From positions 1-64,000 of the forward strand of contig JALHLV010000011.1 of assembly GCA_022844405.1 (NCBI GenBank): a DNA stretch of 64,000 nt. The letters run 5' to 3'. How positions within the stretch are numbered: the stretch's first letter is position 1; each line of letters starts with the position of its first letter. Positions 61,653-64,000 of this stretch are shown here, piece by piece. The DNA comes from Sphingomonadales bacterium (GTDB lineage: Bacteria; Pseudomonadota; Alphaproteobacteria; SMXS01). Under the pieces are notes generated by a model. That model searched no databases. It was not told the DNA's origin and saw only the letters and a list, made by a program, of their open reading frames with translations. The translations under genes and the position numbers were made by a program.

Positions 61653-62906
61653 TCAGACGATCAGTCCCGCGATCGCCGCCGTCATGCACGTGGCAATGGT
61701 GCCCGCCACGATGGACTTGAAGCCCAGGCTGAGGATGTCGCTGCGCCGCTCGGGCGCCATGGCGCCCATGCCGCCGATCATGATGCCCAGGCTGCCGAAA
61801 TTGGCGAAGCCGCACAGCGCATAGGTCATGATCAGCCGCGACTGCTCGGACAGCGTCCCCTCGGGCAGGGCGGCCATCTCCACATAGGCCAGCAGCTCGT
61901 TCAGGATCACCTTGGTGCCGAGCAGGCCGCCGGCGGCCTGGGCCTCGCTCCACGGGATGCCGATCAGCCAGGCGACCGGCGCCAGCAGCCAGCCGGTCAT
62001 GCGCTGCAGGGTCAGCGGCTTGCCGCCCACGTCCGGAAACAGGCCGATGACGCCGTTGATCAGCGTCACCAGCGCCACCAGCACGATCAGCATGGCGATG
62101 ATGTTGAGCAGCAGGGTGATGCCGTTGGTGGTGCCGCGGGTGATCGCGTCCATGCTGTTCTCGGCTTCCGAGCGCGGCACCGACAGGGTCTGGTCCTGCG
62201 GCCGGAGCGACGGCGGCACCATCAGCGCCGCCACCATGATGGCGGCCGGCGCGGTGATCACCGACGAGGTGATCAGGTGCCCGGCCGCGCCCGGCACGAT
62301 CGGCGCCAGCATGGTGGCGTAGAGCACCAGCATGGTGCCGGCGATGCCGGCCATGCCGCCCACCATCACCAGGAACAGGTCGCCCCGGTCCATGCGCGAC
62401 AGATAGGGCCGGATCAGCAGCGGCGCCTCCACCATGCCGACGAACACGTTGGCGGCGGTGCTCAGGCCCACCGGCCCGCTGACGCCCAGCGTCCGGTTCA
62501 GCGCCCAGGCGAAGCCCTTCACGATCATCGGCAGCACCCGCCAGTAGTAGAGCAGAGCGCTGATGGCGCTGACCACCAGCACCAGCGGCAGCGCGTTGAA
62601 CGCCAGGATGAAGCTGCTGCCGGCGCCGCTCGCCGTCCACGGCGAAGGCGCGCCGCCCAGATAGCCGAAGACGAAGGTGGTTCCGGCGGTTGTCGCCCGC
62701 TCCAGCGCCTCGACGGCGCGGTTGATCGCGGCGAACGCCTCCGTCGATCCCGGCAGGCGCAGGAACAGCAGGGCGAGGGCGACCTGCAGCGCCAGCGCGC
62801 CCAGCACCATCTTGGCACGGAACACCTTGCGATCCTCGCTGATCAGCCAGGCAAGCGCGATCAGCGCCACGATGCCGAATATCGCCTGCACGAATTCCCC
62901 CTCCAT
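61653..62906 (-). CDS. Concentrative nucleoside transporter (CNT/NupC family)
   Basis: 417-residue membrane protein with eight or more hydrophobic segments and the CNT motifs: the start FVQAIFGIVALIALAWLISE, GLSTAANVFVGMVEAPLLIRP, GGMAGIAGTMLVLYATML, LLGTKVILNELLAYVEM and ALCGFANFGSLGIMIGGMGAM. The family imports nucleosides with H+ or Na+. ATG at 62906 is preferred over a start 15 codons earlier with Pro/Ala-rich residues. It lies 71 bases upstream of the ACAD-like gene on the same strand; no terminator was noted between them. Confidence 0.93.
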   Translation of the reverse strand: MEGEFVQAIFGIVALIALAWLISEDRKVFRAKMVLGALALQVALALLFLRLPGSTEAFAAINRAVEALERATTAGTTFVFGYLGGAPSPWTASGAGSSFILAFNALPLVLVVSAISALLYYWRVLPMIVKGFAWALNRTLGVSGPVGLSTAANVFVGMVEAPLLIRPYLSRMDRGDLFLVMVGGMAGIAGTMLVLYATMLAPIVPGAAGHLITSSVITAPAAIMVAALMVPPSLRPQDQTLSVPRSEAENSMDAITRGTTNGITLLLNIIAMLIVLVALVTLINGVIGLFPDVGGKPLTLQRMTGWLLAPVAWLIGIPWSEAQAAGGLLGTKVILNELLAYVEMAALPEGTLSEQSRLIMTYALCGFANFGSLGIMIGGMGAMAPERRSDILSLGFKSIVAGTIATCMTAAIAGLIV

Positions 62907-63029
62907 TGCCGGCCTGGCGGTATTTGGCGGTGAAGCCGCCGGTGCAGGCAAAGGATTTCTTCCTGCCGCGCTTACTTTGTCATCCGGCTGCGCTATAAAC
63001 CGTCACCGACGAACACAGGAAGAGACGCC

Positions 63030-63794
63030 ATGAACACGACAGCCCCGCCGCGCCGCACGCCCCTCGAAGGCGCCTCCAACTTCCGCGACCTGGGCGGCTA
63101 CGAGGGCGCCGACGGCCGCACGGTGAAGTGGCGCCATCTCTACCGCTCCAACTCGCTGTCGGCGCTGACCGACGCGGACCTGGAGCACATCTCGGGCCTC
63201 GGCATCAGGCTGATCTGCGACCTGCGCCGCGAGGAGGAGAGCGTCGAGGCGCCGACCCGGCTGCCCAGCACCAACGCGCCGCTGATCCTGCAGCTCCCCG
63301 TCGGCCCGCAGCGGTCGGATTCGAAGCTGTACGAGTATCTCTGGAGCGGCGAGGCCAGCGAGGCCGAGTTGCGCGACGTGATGAAGCACATCTACCGCGA
63401 GTTCGCGATCAAGTTCGCGCCGCAATATGCCGAGTTCATGGGCCGCGTCGCCCGCGCCGACCAGCTGCCGCTGCTGTTCCACTGCGCCGCCGGCAAGGAC
63501 CGCACCGGCTTCGCCGCCGCCATCATCCTCGAGGCGCTGGGCGTGTCGCGCGAGACCATCCTCGAGGACTACGCCCTCACCAACGAGTACACCAGGCGCA
63601 ACCTGCTCGACAGATATCCGCAGCTGAAGTCGCCCGAGCTGTTCCACGTCATGATGGCCGCCAACCCGGATTACCTGCTGGCGTCGTTCGAGGCGGTCGA
63701 CGAGAGCTTCGGCAGCTTCGACCGCTATCTGACGGATGCCCTGGGCGTCACGCCCAAGGTCCGCGAGGAGCTGCGCGCCCTGCTGCTGGAGTAG
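63030..63794 (+). CDS. Tyrosine-protein phosphatase (MptpB-like)
   Basis: 254 residues. The active-site loop HCAAGKDRTG has Cys152 and Arg158 in the CX5R pattern of protein tyrosine/dual-specificity phosphatases; the N-terminal block LEGASNFRDLGGYEGADGRT is typical of the Y_phosphatase3 (MptpB-like) group, which acts on phosphotyrosine and phosphoinositides. No signal peptide. It is divergent from the nucleoside transporter and followed by palindromic repeat copy 3. Confidence 0.92.
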   Translation: MNTTAPPRRTPLEGASNFRDLGGYEGADGRTVKWRHLYRSNSLSALTDADLEHISGLGIRLICDLRREEESVEAPTRLPSTNAPLILQLPVGPQRSDSKLYEYLWSGEASEAELRDVMKHIYREFAIKFAPQYAEFMGRVARADQLPLLFHCAAGKDRTGFAAAIILEALGVSRETILEDYALTNEYTRRNLLDRYPQLKSPELFHVMMAANPDYLLASFEAVDESFGSFDRYLTDALGVTPKVREELRALLLE

Positions 63795-63844
63795 GTTTCG
63801 GTCCGGTTGCTCTCTGACGTGCATGGAGCAGAACACAACCTTTA

Positions 63845-63918
63845 CCGTGTCCCTGAGCTCGTCGAAGGGCCTTGCACGGACGCGGATGCAAGGCCCTTCG
63901 ACGAGCTCAGGGACACGG
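63845..63918. repeat. REP-like palindromic repeat, copy 3
   Basis: Perfect 32 bp arms (63845-63876 and 63887-63918) identical to copy 2, with the unrelated 10-base loop CGGACGCGGA. It lies 50 bases after the phosphatase stop and 38 bases before a putative convergent gene end. Confidence 0.95.
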
Positions 63919-63956
63919 ATATGGGGTGATCTGCATCAAACCCTGACGTCGCGTCG

Positions 63957-64000
63957 TTACGGCGTATAGCCGGTATCGACCAGTACCAGCTCGCTGTCTT
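63957..64000 (-). CDS. Possible C-terminal end of a minus-strand gene (truncated)
   Basis: On the minus strand the last 44 bases read DSELVLVDTGYTP followed by a TAA stop at 63957-63959. The residues look like an ordinary protein C-terminus, but only 13 are visible, so no family can be named. If real, it makes the gap holding repeat copy 3 convergent, as at the other two copies. Confidence 0.3.
   Translation of the reverse strand, partial: DSELVLVDTGYTP

Overview
This is a 64 kb stretch of a GC-rich alphaproteobacterial chromosome. The evidence is the Tad/Cpa pilus gene order typical of that class, an LdtR-type MarR regulator, a DUF1289 protein, bioB/bioA divergent from bioF/bioD, an intracellular PHA depolymerase, many GTG starts and frequent 4-base ATGA/GTGA gene overlaps. 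The sequence does not name a genus. I see no rRNA, tRNA, CRISPR array, prophage or insertion-sequence transposase.

Layout. (1) 0-10.2 kb: the end of a SPOR-domain gene, then a minus-strand Tad pilus operon (flp, cpaA, cpaB, cpaC, cpaD, cpaE, cpaF, tadB, tadC) and a second, divergent Flp pilin across a 1 kb gap without genes. (2) 10.2-16.3 kb: signalling genes: a MarR/LdtR-like regulator, a PAS-GGDEF diguanylate cyclase, a REC-EAL phosphodiesterase and a four-PAS hybrid histidine kinase, a plausible c-di-GMP circuit for the pilus. (3) 16.4-26.9 kb: an HMG-CoA-synthase-like/DUF35 fusion with a thiolase, a GIY-YIG protein, a lipoprotein quinohaemoprotein dehydrogenase, an E1-alpha/E1-beta/E2 2-oxoacid dehydrogenase operon without E3, an HPF/cold-shock fusion and a luciferase-like flavoprotein. 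(4) 27.2-32.9 kb: three paralogous alkaline-phosphatase-superfamily genes with an aquaporin between the second and third. (5) 33-42.7 kb: a GST, a PHA depolymerase and a MerR-controlled beta-oxidation operon. (6) 42.7-49 kb: TusA with a flavin reductase, DUF2889, a ccdAB toxin-antitoxin pair and the biotin genes. (7) 49-58.5 kb: an X-Pro aminopeptidase, small proteins, a PepSY/response-regulator/kinase operon, a glycine-zipper lipoprotein, DUF423, another luciferase-like protein, LysR and a thioesterase. (8) 58.6-64 kb: a Rieske oxygenase, an acyl-CoA-dehydrogenase-fold oxygenase, a nucleoside transporter and a protein tyrosine phosphatase.

The most unusual structure is a family of three 73-74 base hairpins (about 32 bp stem, 10 base loop) at 19460, 60181 and 63845. 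All three lie between convergent genes, the stems covary, and one supplies the stop codon of the GIY-YIG nuclease gene, so a nuclease/palindrome partnership is worth testing. Other points for a second look are the HMGCS-like/DUF35 + thiolase pair that appears to lack the synthase cysteine, the triplicated phosphohydrolases, two unannotated tiny membrane proteins (41 and 35 aa), a 21 bp palindrome between the divergent bio genes, and inverted repeats near both pilin genes. Functional calls come from reading the translated sequence and recalling family motifs; no database search was run.
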